DNA from: Bacteroidales bacterium
Lineage (GTDB): Bacteria; Bacteroidota; Bacteroidia; Bacteroidales; UBA12077
Reading direction: 5' to 3'
Assembly (NCBI GenBank): GCA_030600865.1
Contig: JAUVUS010000080.1
Location: 1 to 8,503, forward strand
Length of the DNA stretch: 8,503 nt
Position numbers and translations under genes: made by a program. The notes under the pieces are model-generated. The model made no database searches and had not been told where the DNA came from. It saw nothing but the letters and a program-made list of their open reading frames with translations. This document shows, piece after piece, positions 1 to 7,019 of this stretch; positions within the stretch are counted from its first letter, which is position 1; the number at the start of each line of letters is the position of its first letter.

Positions 1-600
1 GCTGACTTAAAATTTATATTAAATAAAATGTTGCCAAAAGATATTTCTGTTTTTGATGTAATAAGAATGGAAAGTGAGCCTCATGCACAATTTGATGCAA
101 TGGAAAGAACTTATGACTACTTTATTCATACAACAAAAGATCCATTTATTGCTGATTTAAGCTCGTTTTATTTGTTGGAAAATGCCGATTTAAATAAAAT
201 AAAGAAAGCTATTTTAATAATTCCAAATTACACTGATTTTCGAGCTTTTTGTAAAACTCCGGACAGACATAACAATACAATTTGCAATGTTAAATCAGTA
301 AAGTTTTTTTATAACCAAAATAAAGATCGTTTACGTTTTCAGTTTACTTCCAATAAATTCCTAAAAAGTATGATCAGGATTATTGTTTACAAACTTCTTG
401 AAATTGGAACAGGAAAATTAAGCGTCGAAGAATTTGAGCACTTTTTAAAAAACAAAGAGATACCACGATTCAATAATCTTGCTTATCCACAAGGACTTTA
501 TCTTTCAAAGATTACTTATCCATTCATAAATATTGCACCAAGGACCGAAATATTTACAATATTTCAAAGTGGAAAAGAGAATTTCTGGCAGGAAGTATAA
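1..600 (+). CDS. truA: tRNA pseudouridine(38-40) synthase TruA, 5'-truncated by window edge
   Basis: TruA converts uridines 38, 39 and 40 of the tRNA anticodon arm to pseudouridine in the cytoplasm. The frame is open from base 1 and gives 199 residues before the stop at 598-600; the family is usually about 245-260 residues, so about 50-60 N-terminal residues are missing, including the GRTDAGVHA segment with the catalytic Asp. What is visible is the typical rest of the fold: HAQFDAMERTYDYFI (RNA-binding and active-site strand, compare HARFDAtsRtYrY), then the DFRAFCK segment, then SNKFLKSMIRIIVYKLLEIG, which matches the family's aFlhhMVRniVg..leVG helix, and a C-terminal PQGLYLSKITY, matching the PpeGLyL.kV.Y signature. 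The ATG at 28 is internal, not the true start, because family-conserved sequence continues upstream of it. No terminator hairpin follows. Family assignment is firm; the start cannot be seen. Confidence 0.95.
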   Translation, partial: ADLKFILNKMLPKDISVFDVIRMESEPHAQFDAMERTYDYFIHTTKDPFIADLSSFYLLENADLNKIKKAILIIPNYTDFRAFCKTPDRHNNTICNVKSVKFFYNQNKDRLRFQFTSNKFLKSMIRIIVYKLLEIGTGKLSVEEFEHFLKNKEIPRFNNLAYPQGLYLSKITYPFINIAPRTEIFTIFQSGKENFWQEV

Positions 601-703
601 TAGGTTGATATATTAATTAAAGGTTTCAAATTCATAATTATTCTAATGAATGAAAAATTGGTATTTTTATAAAATTATTACAACTATTAATTAGCTTTTA
701 TAT

Positions 704-877
704 ATGAAGAATTTTGTAAGAATATTAGCATTTCTTTTATTAATAGGGTCAACGATAATTTTCATTATTAAAATCAAGGTAAATATACCAATAAGTCATA
801 CGCATTTATTTGTTTTGTTTATTATTGGAGCAATAAGCCTTCTTTGGGCAAATAAAAAGAATTTCTTGAATAAATAA
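704..877 (+). CDS. Small two-helix membrane protein, hypothetical
   Basis: A 57-residue frame starting ATG and ending TAA. It begins MKNFVRILAFLLLIG and has two hydrophobic stretches, about residues 5-23 and 35-50, separated by a short polar loop with Lys and His (KIKVN..SHTH), and ends in a basic tail (NKKNFLNK). This predicts a small inner-membrane hairpin with both ends on the cytoplasmic side. It lies 103 bp after truA and its stop is only 3 bp before the ATG of the methyltransferase gene, so co-transcription and translational coupling are likely. I do not recognise a family and infer no function. No clear ribosome-binding site precedes it, which is normal in Bacteroidota. The alternative is a chance frame, but the balanced two-helix pattern and the tight spacing argue for a real gene. 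Confidence 0.6.
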   Translation: MKNFVRILAFLLLIGSTIIFIIKIKVNIPISHTHLFVLFIIGAISLLWANKKNFLNK

Positions 878-880
878 GAT

Positions 881-1651
881 ATGACTAATTATCAACCTGA
901 ACCATATTGGACTGAAGTAGCAAAAAGAATAAAATCACGAAAAGAGGGAAATATTATTGCTGGTGATGATGAACCTTTTTACAGATATAAGCGCAAGAAA
1001 TTTCTTTCAATGCTTAATACTGTATATTTTAAAGATAAAAGTGTTCTTGAGATAGGATGTGGACCAGGAGGAAATTTGCAAGAGATATGGAAGAAGTCAC
1101 CTTTGAGATTAGCAGGAGTTGATATTTCTGCCGAAATGACTGAACTTTCAAGAAATAAATTACCTCAGGAAATTGAATTGATAAAAATTGATGGTTCCAG
1201 TCTTCCTTTTAAAGATAAAGAATTTGATTTCGTATTTACTGCAACAGTTTTACAGCATAATACAAATGAAGAAATGTTGAAAAAGATCATGGCCGAATTA
1301 TGCAGGGTTGCAGGTGATAGAATTTATCTTTTCGAAAGGATTGAAAAAAAAATAAAAGGAGACGAATTGTGTTTAGGAAGACCGATTAATTATTATGAGC
1401 AAATATGCAATTTACATGGTTTTGAATTGATTAACACAGAGTTTATTAATATCCGTGTAAGCTATTATATTTCCGGAATTATTCGAAAAATATTTAGCCC
1501 TAAAACAAGACAAGAAGGTGAACCCCTGAGCAAAATTGCTATTTTATTACAAAAGGTCACTCTTCCGATAACAAAACAACTTGATAAACTATTTACGTCC
1601 AGAAAGGATGTTGCTAAGTTAGAATTCAAACGATTAGCAATTGCTCAATGA
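881..1651 (+). CDS. Class I SAM-dependent methyltransferase (Methyltransf_11-like)
   Basis: Predicted cytosolic methyltransferase of 256 residues using S-adenosylmethionine. The Rossmann-type core is clear: motif I VLEIGCGPGGNL at about residues 55-66 (the glycine-rich SAM loop), the acidic end of strand 2 in GVDIS at 79-83, DGSSLPF at about 104-110, which is motif-II-like and contacts the adenine, and FDFVFTATVLQH at 115-126. The last 100 residues are less conserved, with basic and hydrophobic stretches (IRKIFSP, LLQKVTLPITKQLDKLF). They may hold substrate-recognition elements or a membrane-facing helix. The substrate cannot be read from the sequence; related Bacteroidota genes act on quinones, lipids, sugars or small metabolites. 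The gene follows a two-helix membrane protein by 3 bp, suggesting one transcript. No sugar or quinone genes are nearby to narrow the role. Confidence 0.9.
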   Translation: MTNYQPEPYWTEVAKRIKSRKEGNIIAGDDEPFYRYKRKKFLSMLNTVYFKDKSVLEIGCGPGGNLQEIWKKSPLRLAGVDISAEMTELSRNKLPQEIELIKIDGSSLPFKDKEFDFVFTATVLQHNTNEEMLKKIMAELCRVAGDRIYLFERIEKKIKGDELCLGRPINYYEQICNLHGFELINTEFINIRVSYYISGIIRKIFSPKTRQEGEPLSKIAILLQKVTLPITKQLDKLFTSRKDVAKLEFKRLAIAQ

Positions 1652-1683
1652 TTATTGAAGCGATGACTATGGATTTATCCATA
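1643..1683. repeat. Two adjacent short dyads at the 3' end of the methyltransferase gene
   Basis: The first dyad spans the methyltransferase stop codon: GCTCAAT at 1643-1649 pairs with ATTGAAGC at 1654-1661, with one bulged base. The second is perfect: TATGGAT (1668-1674), two Ts, ATCCATA (1677-1683). Neither is followed by a clear T-tract, so neither is a good intrinsic terminator on its own. They could stall or stabilise the 3' end of the transcript, or the second could be a protein-binding site. In sequence this AT-rich, short dyads also arise by chance. Confidence 0.3.
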
Positions 1684-1844
1684 TAATGAAATTACCAATT
1701 TATATTTTCTGATTTAGATTTTATAACTTGTAAATTATTTCATTTAATAGAAAACAAAAAAAACCATTATCTTTAAATTTTAATAGCTAATTATAGTCAA
1801 GCTATATTAGCACAACACCATATTGTTACTAATAAATTGAAAAT

Positions 1845-2393
1845 ATGAAGAAAGTATTGATTGTTTTGTTAACAGGGTTTATGTTTTTATCAGTTCAAGG
1901 GCAGGAAGCAGGTAAGCAAAAACTTACACGTACAGAGAAAAAGGAGCTAAAACGCCAACAAAATGAAGATGCTAAAAAAATTGTAGATGCTATTATTGAG
2001 GCAAGACAATTTGTGTTAGAGGCTAATCTTATAAAAGGCAAGCGTGGACAAACTTTTTCTGTAAGTAGTAATATTAATTTCATAATGGTTGATTCTAATA
2101 AAGCTGTATTCCAGTTTGGTTCAGCTCATACAATTGGTGTTAATGGTGTGGGCGGTGCTACCGTGGAGGGTAAAATTACCATATTTGATGTAAATAAAAG
2201 AGAAAAATCAGGATCGTATTTTATCCGGATAAATATTTCAGCTACAACCGGTTTTTATGAAATAAGATTAGAGATTTCGTCTACAGGGATGGCAGATGCC
2301 CAAGTGACAGCATTATCAAATAAAAAAATTGGCTATTCAGGAAGAATAGTACCATTGAATGAATCCAGTGTATTTCAGGGAATGTCGTATTGA
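1845..2393 (+). CDS. DUF4251 family secreted protein
   Basis: A 182-residue exported protein. Residues 1-19 form a signal peptide (MKKVLIVLLTGFMFLSVQG, with likely cleavage at GQGQ or just after), with no lipobox Cys. A charged, Lys/Glu-rich linker helix follows (about 24-45: KQKLTRTEKKELKRQQNED), then the DUF4251 core: IEARQFVLEA at about 51-60, GKRGQTFSVSSNINFIMVD at 65-83, GVNGVGGATVEGKIT at 98-112, and YSGRIVPLNES at 164-174. This order (K/E-rich helix, RQFVLEA, sSs.NFi.vd, NGvGGiT.eG.It, y.G.lvPl) is the standard DUF4251 layout, a family almost restricted to Bacteroidota with no established biochemical function. It probably acts in the periplasm. It has its own 193-bp upstream spacer and converges with the C69 peptidase gene with 14 bp between the stops. 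Confidence 0.88.
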   Translation: MKKVLIVLLTGFMFLSVQGQEAGKQKLTRTEKKELKRQQNEDAKKIVDAIIEARQFVLEANLIKGKRGQTFSVSSNINFIMVDSNKAVFQFGSAHTIGVNGVGGATVEGKITIFDVNKREKSGSYFIRINISATTGFYEIRLEISSTGMADAQVTALSNKKIGYSGRIVPLNESSVFQGMSY

Positions 2394-2407
2394 TTATGTT
2401 TAATATT

Positions 2408-4123
2408 TTACTTAACCTTTAATTTATTACCGGTTGTTTCTATAATATTTTGATAATATTCTTTAGAGTATCCGGGTTGTTCTATCCCGGGTGTGGAAAA
2501 TTCTTTATCAAACAAACGTCTGACATAATTAGAGCTATCACCCTGGTGTTTTTTAATGTTTCCATCGGAGAAGGTAACCAAAAGTTGATTTCCAAGATTA
2601 TACCATGTATTAAATGTTTGAGCTGATTTTTTAATTGAAAATTCACTAACTAATTCTATGGCTTTATCCGGATTTATTTTGTAAAGTTCATTGGCTTTTT
2701 TGTCTATGGCATTTACTTCCTCCAGATAACTTAGTTCTAATTCATCTTGCTTAGCTTTAATTGTTGGCATTACTCTGTTCATAATAGAATAAGCAAAATT
2801 TGCTACCCGGTTAAATAACCAAAATGCAGAAGTTTCGCTATAATTCATTATATCTCCATTCCCCATTTTAAAATTTTCAGGTGCTTGCTGTAAGCCAGCG
2901 TATAATGGAGTGTAAACAGTTAAATAAGTATCGTCTACTCCAAACCAACAAATACCACCAATAGGATCAGGTAAATGTGAGCGGGATTGTGTTACAATGG
3001 AGTATGCAGTTTGTTGTGTTGATATTGCTCTTTCGTTAAAATATTGCTGTCCATCTGCTTCCCAGTATAATGGTCGCCAACGAACTGTGCTACCAAAAGG
3101 GCCGGCACCAACATCTTTTGTCATATCCATTGGAGTATCCTGGTAATAATCGCGCATCATATTCATAACATCTCGCACTCCAAGCTTTCTGTCAGGCTTA
3201 ATATATAAAGGAAACCTATTTCCCAGATTTTCACCCATTGCATAATCCAGGTATTTTTCCATTCCACTTGCTACTTTATTAAAACCTGCATAAACCCGAG
3301 CTTCGCAGAATCTTGCAGCACCAAAACTTTTTGGATTGTACGCAGCAGCAAAACTAAATTCTTCATGTTTTAAATTGTCATCAATAAATCCCATTTCCTT
3401 TGCAAAAGTGATAAGGTCTTTATCATATATGCAATCAAGTTCTGGTAAATACAAGTATTTATCGTTGTTTATGTATTTTGTTGATATAGAATTCTTTTTA
3501 TTTTCTTTAGGGAAATTAGTAATTCTTGCGTGGTTTGCATGACCTGATATAAATCCGTCAGGAATTTTTTGTGCTACCCAAACGGCTCCTTTCTTACCAT
3601 GATCTTTACCAATAAGTTCTAAAATCCATACTTCGTTTTTATCAGCAATAGTGAACGATTCTCCTGAACTTGCATAACCATAGTTTGATACTAAAAAATG
3701 AAATGTTCGTATGGCTTCGCGAGCATTGCTTGCACGTTGTAAACTTAACCATATTAAGCTGCCAACATCAATTATAGCTGTACTGTCAATACATTCAGAT
3801 CTGCCACCCCATGTTGATTCGCTGATAACTACCTGATGTTCGTTCATATTGCCAATTACACGGAATGTATGATTTACTTGTGGGATAGTTCCTAATTTTT
3901 TACCTGTTATCCAATCAATTATTTCTACCTGAGTATTTGCAGCATGGTCTTTTGCTGTCCAAAAATAGAGTGCTCCATAAATATCATGCGAATCACATGC
4001 ATAAGATGTTATTACTGAACCATTGGCAGAAGCACCTTTTGTTACCATGAAGTTGGTGCAAGCATAGCTGGTTTGTATAAAAAGGGAAAGAGCAATTATT
4101 ATAGATAAGATAATATTTTTCAT
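2408..4123 (-). CDS. Secreted C69-family dipeptidase (PepD/U34-like)
   Basis: A 571-residue N-terminal-nucleophile hydrolase predicted to cleave dipeptides or short peptides outside the cytoplasm. A signal peptide of 21 residues ends in SYA and is followed directly by Cys22 in ACTNFMVTKGASANGS, the family's catalytic Cys exposed by processing. Further family blocks are DSHDIYG (about 44-50), ESTWGGR (102-108), GESFTIADKNEVWILELIGK (154-173), the ANHARI block (196-201) and VRWRPLYW (347-354). The length is typical of the secreted Bacteroidota form. The C-terminal 130 residues are helical and Glu/Lys-rich, the usual extension. It lies 120 bp downstream of, and in the same direction as, another exported protein (4244-5452) and may share its transcript. 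Some C69 members are annotated as acyl-CoA:6-APA acyltransferase-like or scramblase-linked, so the exact substrate is open; membership in the family is firm. Confidence 0.94.
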   Translation of the reverse strand: MKNIILSIIIALSLFIQTSYACTNFMVTKGASANGSVITSYACDSHDIYGALYFWTAKDHAANTQVEIIDWITGKKLGTIPQVNHTFRVIGNMNEHQVVISESTWGGRSECIDSTAIIDVGSLIWLSLQRASNAREAIRTFHFLVSNYGYASSGESFTIADKNEVWILELIGKDHGKKGAVWVAQKIPDGFISGHANHARITNFPKENKKNSISTKYINNDKYLYLPELDCIYDKDLITFAKEMGFIDDNLKHEEFSFAAAYNPKSFGAARFCEARVYAGFNKVASGMEKYLDYAMGENLGNRFPLYIKPDRKLGVRDVMNMMRDYYQDTPMDMTKDVGAGPFGSTVRWRPLYWEADGQQYFNERAISTQQTAYSIVTQSRSHLPDPIGGICWFGVDDTYLTVYTPLYAGLQQAPENFKMGNGDIMNYSETSAFWLFNRVANFAYSIMNRVMPTIKAKQDELELSYLEEVNAIDKKANELYKINPDKAIELVSEFSIKKSAQTFNTWYNLGNQLLVTFSDGNIKKHQGDSSNYVRRLFDKEFSTPGIEQPGYSKEYYQNIIETTGNKLKVK

Positions 4124-4145
4124 GATTCGAGTTTTTTTGTAAACG

Positions 4146-4186
4146 AGAAAAATATTAAAAATATCAGGAAATACAAATATTTTTCT
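4146..4186. repeat. 11-bp perfect inverted repeat upstream of the C69 peptidase gene
   Basis: AGAAAAATATT at 4146-4156 is the exact reverse complement of AATATTTTTCT at 4176-4186, with a 19-nt spacer. It sits 23-63 bp upstream of the peptidase start on the - strand, in the 120-bp spacer between two co-directional genes. It could be a 5' leader hairpin or an operator. Each arm has only two G/C bases, so a chance origin is quite possible. Confidence 0.35.
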
Positions 4187-4243
4187 GAATTATATAAAAT
4201 TCTTACAGCTTTGAAATAATGTGGTGATACATTTATACTATGA

Positions 4244-5452
4244 CTACGGGACGATTTTTATTTCGGAAATACAGGTATCATCCCATTTGGACCCTTTGTA
4301 AACTTCAAGGATTGTAATTTTGATTGTACTCATATAGACTGGTTTATCGAATTTTAGATATTGCATAACTATGGTGTCTTTTAGAGCATATGTACGAACT
4401 TGATTCCCATATTCCAATCTGAGTTTTTTTACCCGGTTATTTTGTTTGAAAATATCATTATTTTTTGCGTATCCGTTTATGATACCTATTTTTTCAATTT
4501 CATATGGTCCTTCGCCCATAATCCCAAAAGGTGGAGCTATGTCCATTTTAATAAATTCATTTATCCCGCTATCGTTTTTGCCTTCAACCCAGGCTGTTTC
4601 CGGTCGTTCATCAACAATATTCCAAACCGAATAACGGTCGTTTTTATCTTCAAGTTCTGAACTGGCAGAAAGCCTTCTTACCAGCAGTGGAGGTCTGGAA
4701 ATTTCAATATCAAAATCAGGTTCAATATCAGTAAAAACCATTTTGTAGATACCTTGTTCAATAATATAATTGCCAGGTGAAATAGATAAACTGTAATATT
4801 TAGTATCAACCTCTTCTATGATTTCCCCATCAGATTCATATTCGTAATGTAAATATGAGGTTCTGTTTACTATTTGGTTTTTGGGTACTTTTAAATCAAT
4901 AAAAACAGAGATTGTGTCAATTTTCCCTTTCCATGAAGCACCTGTAGTTAAAATGTAAATTGCTTTAAAAGAACCATCTTCAGAAGATTCAATATTATCT
5001 TGTGTATAGGTGTTAGTAATATGCTTGGTTTCTCCTTTATTAAAATGTACTTCAAAACACTCATATAAGCTTTTAGTAGATTTATTCTTCTGATTTTCCT
5101 CATCTTTTCTGAATACTTTTAGTTCCGTATTTCCTTCAAAAGCTGAGAAATCATTTATTCCATAAACTGTTTCGTTTGGTGTTCCAAAGGTCCTTTTAGA
5201 ATTCGGGAAACCCATAATAACAGTTTGTTCATCACCGGTATTTACAAAAGTATATTCCACTCTGTATTGACTTTTATTCTCGTAAAGAGTGATGTAAATC
5301 TGTTCATTTTTCATTTTTACGAACTCACTATTCATGATTTTAACATTGCCGCTCGGAGCAAATACCATATTAGCTGAATCAGCCATAAGTTCTGTCGGAT
5401 TGTAAACTAACATAGTTAGCAGAACAATAATAAATAAGGTAATTTTTTTCAT
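4244..5452 (-). CDS. Exported protein with DUF4424-like N-terminus and NADase-type glycan-binding domain
   Basis: A 402-residue protein with a signal peptide at about residues 1-24 (MKKITLFIIVLLTMLVYNPT, cleavage near LMA-DS). Residues about 28-255 are beta-rich and resemble DUF4424: FAPSGNV...EQIYITLYENKSQYRVEYTFVNTGDEQTVIMGFPN, a pattern seen in periplasmic or outer-face proteins that begin with an immunoglobulin-like sandwich. Residues about 260-402 match the discoidin-like 'NADase-type glycan-binding' domain: SASSELEDKNDRYSVWNIVDERPETAWVEGKNDSGINE, then IGIINGYAKNNDIFKQNNRVKKLRLEYG, and the closing KWDDTCISEIKIV. No NADase or other catalytic part is visible, so it is probably a surface or periplasmic carbohydrate-binding protein. 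It is divergent in spacing from dnaJ but in the same direction. The C-terminal call is stronger than the N-terminal one; the ligand is unknown. Confidence 0.78.
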   Translation of the reverse strand: MKKITLFIIVLLTMLVYNPTELMADSANMVFAPSGNVKIMNSEFVKMKNEQIYITLYENKSQYRVEYTFVNTGDEQTVIMGFPNSKRTFGTPNETVYGINDFSAFEGNTELKVFRKDEENQKNKSTKSLYECFEVHFNKGETKHITNTYTQDNIESSEDGSFKAIYILTTGASWKGKIDTISVFIDLKVPKNQIVNRTSYLHYEYESDGEIIEEVDTKYYSLSISPGNYIIEQGIYKMVFTDIEPDFDIEISRPPLLVRRLSASSELEDKNDRYSVWNIVDERPETAWVEGKNDSGINEFIKMDIAPPFGIMGEGPYEIEKIGIINGYAKNNDIFKQNNRVKKLRLEYGNQVRTYALKDTIVMQYLKFDKPVYMSTIKITILEVYKGSKWDDTCISEIKIVP

Positions 5453-5479
5453 GACAAGGATTTTTTATATTAATATGTA

Positions 5480-5509
5480 CAATTTACGGGTAATTGTAAT
5501 ACAAGTCAA
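5480..5509 (-). promoter_or_regulatory. Candidate Bacteroidota-type promoter for the gene at 4244-5452
   Basis: Read on the - strand, TTG at 5509-5507 is followed by 20 bases and then TAAATTG at 5486-5480. This is close to the phylum's primary-sigma pattern (-33 TTTG or TTG, -7 TAnnTTTG) but has one T too few in the -7 box. A start point near 5474 would give a leader of about 20 nt. The TTG lies at the edge of the duplicated dnaJ tail. Pattern match only. Confidence 0.3.
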
Positions 5510-5550
5510 GAAAGCTCTTCTTTTGTTCGAAGAAATTTTTGTCATCAGAA
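5506..5550 (-). repeat. Second copy of the dnaJ 3' end (direct repeat, distal copy)
   Basis: These 45 bp match 5826-5870, the last 15 sense codons of dnaJ, at 40 of 45 positions in the same orientation and without gaps. Homology ends sharply on the 5550 side. On the 5506 side it ends just before the place where dnaJ has its stop codon. In this copy the frame still reads SDDKNFFE but continues into different codons. Confidence 0.75.
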
Positions 5551-5767
5551 TAATACCAATTATTCATTATAGTGTCGTATAAAGAAATTAAATTATTTTT
5601 TTCATTTATGAGGTATGAAATATTTGCATAGCTAAAGCTACGGAAATTTTTTCTACCGAAGTAAACGGGGAAAAGAAGTAATTTATATGCGACAATATGG
5701 TGTATAAATGGTATAAGGTAGTGAATTGTAATCAGGTTATTTTTATTCAGGTTTCTATTTTTTGTAT

Positions 5768-5795
5768 AAAAAAAGGCTGTCTTTTTTGACAGCCT
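5768..5795 (-). terminator. Rho-independent terminator of grpE-dnaJ
   Basis: On the - strand the 8-base arm AGGCTGTC (5795-5788) pairs perfectly with GACAGCCT (5781-5774) around a six-A loop, and the stem is followed by a run of seven Ts (5774-5768, the first of them closing the stem). The stem starts 27 nt after the dnaJ stop codon. On the + strand the stem is preceded by A residues and not followed by a T run, so it works for leftward transcripts. Confidence 0.9.
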
Positions 5796-5821
5796 CGGGA
5801 TAGTATAGATTATTTTATTAT

Positions 5822-6994
5822 TTATTCAAAAAAGTTCTTCATTTTTTCGAAGAAATTCTTGTCATCAGAAGTTGGTTGAGGTTGAAAATTATCAGAATTG
5901 CCAAGTTGTTGAACTTGTTTTTCTTCTTCTTTCGATAAGTTCTTAGGAATCCAAACATTAATATTAGCTAATAAATCGCCTTTACCATAACCATTAACTT
6001 CTGGTAATCCTTTTCCACGTAATCGCAGTATTTTGCCGGGTTGTGTTCCCGGTTCTATTTTAATTTTCACTTTCCCGTCAACGGTTGGGATTTCCACTGT
6101 AGAACCTAAAGTAGCTTCTGCAAAATTCAGGTATAATCCGTAAATCAAATCATTACCATCCCTAATTAAATCAGGATGTTTTTCTTCCTGAATTAGAACA
6201 ATTAAATCGCCGTTAATACCACCGCGTCGTGCAGCATTCCCTTTTCCACTAACTGAAAGTTGCATTCCTTCCGCTACTCCGGCAGGAATATCCAATGAAA
6301 TTACTTCAGCATCTTGAACGATTCCTTCACCATGACATTTTGTGCATTTATTTGTTATAACTTTCCCTTCGCCACCACAAACATGACAGGTCTGAGTAGT
6401 TTGCATTTGTCCGAGAAAAGTACTTGTTACTTTAGTAACCTGTCCCGCTCCGTGACAAGTTGAACAATTGCTATATGATGATGAATCTTTAGCTCCGTTT
6501 CCGCCACAGGCATCACAGGTAATATATTTATTAACTTTTATTTTTTTGTTAACACCATGAGCAATATCTTTAAGACTAAGAGTAACTTTTACTCTTAGAT
6601 TTGATCCTTTATTTACTCTTCTGCCTCGTTGACGCGAGCTGCCATATCCACCGAAGCCACTAAATCCTCCAAATGAACCACCAAAAGCACCTCCAAAAAT
6701 ATCACCAAAGTTTTCAAATATATCTTCCATTGTCATTCCGCCACCAAAACCACCAGCACCGGCAGCACTACCAACTCCCGCATGTCCAAAGCGATCGTAC
6801 CTGCTTCGTTTATCAGCATTACTTAAAATTTCGTAAGCTGCAGCAGCTTCTTTAAATTTCCCTTCGGCATCTTTATCGCCAGGGTTCTTATCAGGATGAA
6901 ATTTTATAGCTAGCTTTCGATAAGCTTTTTTAATTTCTTCTTGAGAAGCACTTTTCGAAACCCCTAAAACCTCATAATAATCTCTTTTAGACAT
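5822..6994 (-). CDS. dnaJ: Molecular chaperone DnaJ (Hsp40), type I
   Basis: Co-chaperone that delivers unfolded clients to DnaK and stimulates its ATPase in the cytosol. It is full length at 390 residues. The J domain covers residues 5-70, with the HPD motif at 33-35. A Gly/Phe-rich linker spans about 73-118 ([21 protein letters not shown]). The zinc-finger region has all four CxxCxGxG motifs, with Cys pairs at 160/163, 177/180, 203/206 and 217/220. The C-terminal substrate-binding domains include [20 protein letters not shown] and [18 protein letters not shown], and the tail [10 protein letters not shown] ends the protein. All type I features are intact. The start is 25 bp after the grpE stop, so both are one operon, and a strong terminator follows. 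The last 45 bp occur again 320 bp downstream. Confidence 0.99.
   Translation of the reverse strand: MSKRDYYEVLGVSKSASQEEIKKAYRKLAIKFHPDKNPGDKDAEGKFKEAAAAYEILSNADKRSRYDRFGHAGVGSAAGAGGFGGGMTMEDIFENFGDIFGGAFGGSFGGFSGFGGYGSSRQRGRRVNKGSNLRVKVTLSLKDIAHGVNKKIKVNKYITCDACGGNGAKDSSSYSNCSTCHGAGQVTKVTSTFLGQMQTTQTCHVCGGEGKVITNKCTKCHGEGIVQDAEVISLDIPAGVAEGMQLSVSGKGNAARRGGINGDLIVLIQEEKHPDLIRDGNDLIYGLYLNFAEATLGSTVEIPTVDGKVKIKIEPGTQPGKILRLRGKGLPEVNGYGKGDLLANINVWIPKNLSKEEEKQVQQLGNSDNFQPQPTSDDKNFFEKMKNFFE
5826..5870 (-). repeat. dnaJ 3' end, proximal copy of the direct repeat
   Basis: This is the copy inside intact dnaJ, coding [15 protein letters not shown]. It pairs with 5506-5550. The ending FFEKMK(x)FFE looks native to DnaJ proteins of this phylum, so this copy is taken as the original. 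Confidence 0.75.
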
Positions 6995-7019
6995 ATTAAA
7001 TCTTTTTCAGTATTTTATT

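Larger units (their letters stand above)
5484..5825 (-). pseudogene. Start-less 113-codon open frame, probable gene remnant between dnaJ and the glycan-binding protein
   Basis: On the - strand a frame stays open for 113 codons, from the TGA at 5828-5826 (inside the end of dnaJ) to the TAA at 5486-5484. At a stop frequency of roughly 0.07-0.08 per codon, expected at about 68% AT, such a run is improbable by chance (order of 1 in 10,000 for one frame). The product reads protein-like: a hydrophobic stretch LITIHYLIPFIHHIVAYKLL that could span a membrane, then VYFGRKNFRSFSYANISYLI, then a tail [20 protein letters not shown]. There is no ATG, GTG or TTG before codon 87, and the first 20 codons run through the dnaJ terminator, so it cannot be expressed full length from a normal start. 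I do not recognise the family. The SDDKNFFE segment is copied from, or shared with, the dnaJ C-terminus. The likeliest reading is a 5'-truncated remnant of a membrane protein gene; a CTG-started short protein or chance are alternatives. Confidence 0.4.

Noticed and set aside
28..30. ATG as the start of truA
   Set aside because: The frame is open to base 1 and upstream residues ADLKFILNK fit the TruA family, so the gene is cut by the window edge.
601..703. Promoter or hairpin between truA and the small membrane protein
   Set aside because: Only weak AT-rich dyads such as TTCAT/ATGAA are seen and no TAnnTTTG box; not supportable.
1768..1775. TATCTTTA as the -7 box of the DUF4251 gene
   Set aside because: It is one base off the TAnnTTTG consensus and no TTTG or TTG lies at a suitable distance upstream.
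1895..2083. 62-codon frame on the - strand
   Set aside because: It lies wholly inside the DUF4251 gene in antisense, and its Ser/Leu/Cys-rich product is the mirror of Lys/Glu-rich coding sequence.
2394..2407. Bidirectional terminator between the converging DUF4251 and C69 peptidase genes
   Set aside because: Only 14 bp separate the stops and no paired arms with T runs are visible there.
3336..3542. 68-codon frame on the + strand
   Set aside because: Antisense shadow inside the C69 peptidase gene, whose own frame is strongly supported.
4400..4660. Two overlapping + strand frames (86 and 62 codons)
   Set aside because: Both are antisense to the glycan-binding-domain coding sequence and overlap each other in different frames; no domain or start support.
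6673..6855. 60-codon + strand frame rich in His and Gln
   Set aside because: Antisense to the Gly/Phe region and J domain of dnaJ; composition is explained by the reverse of Gly-rich codons.
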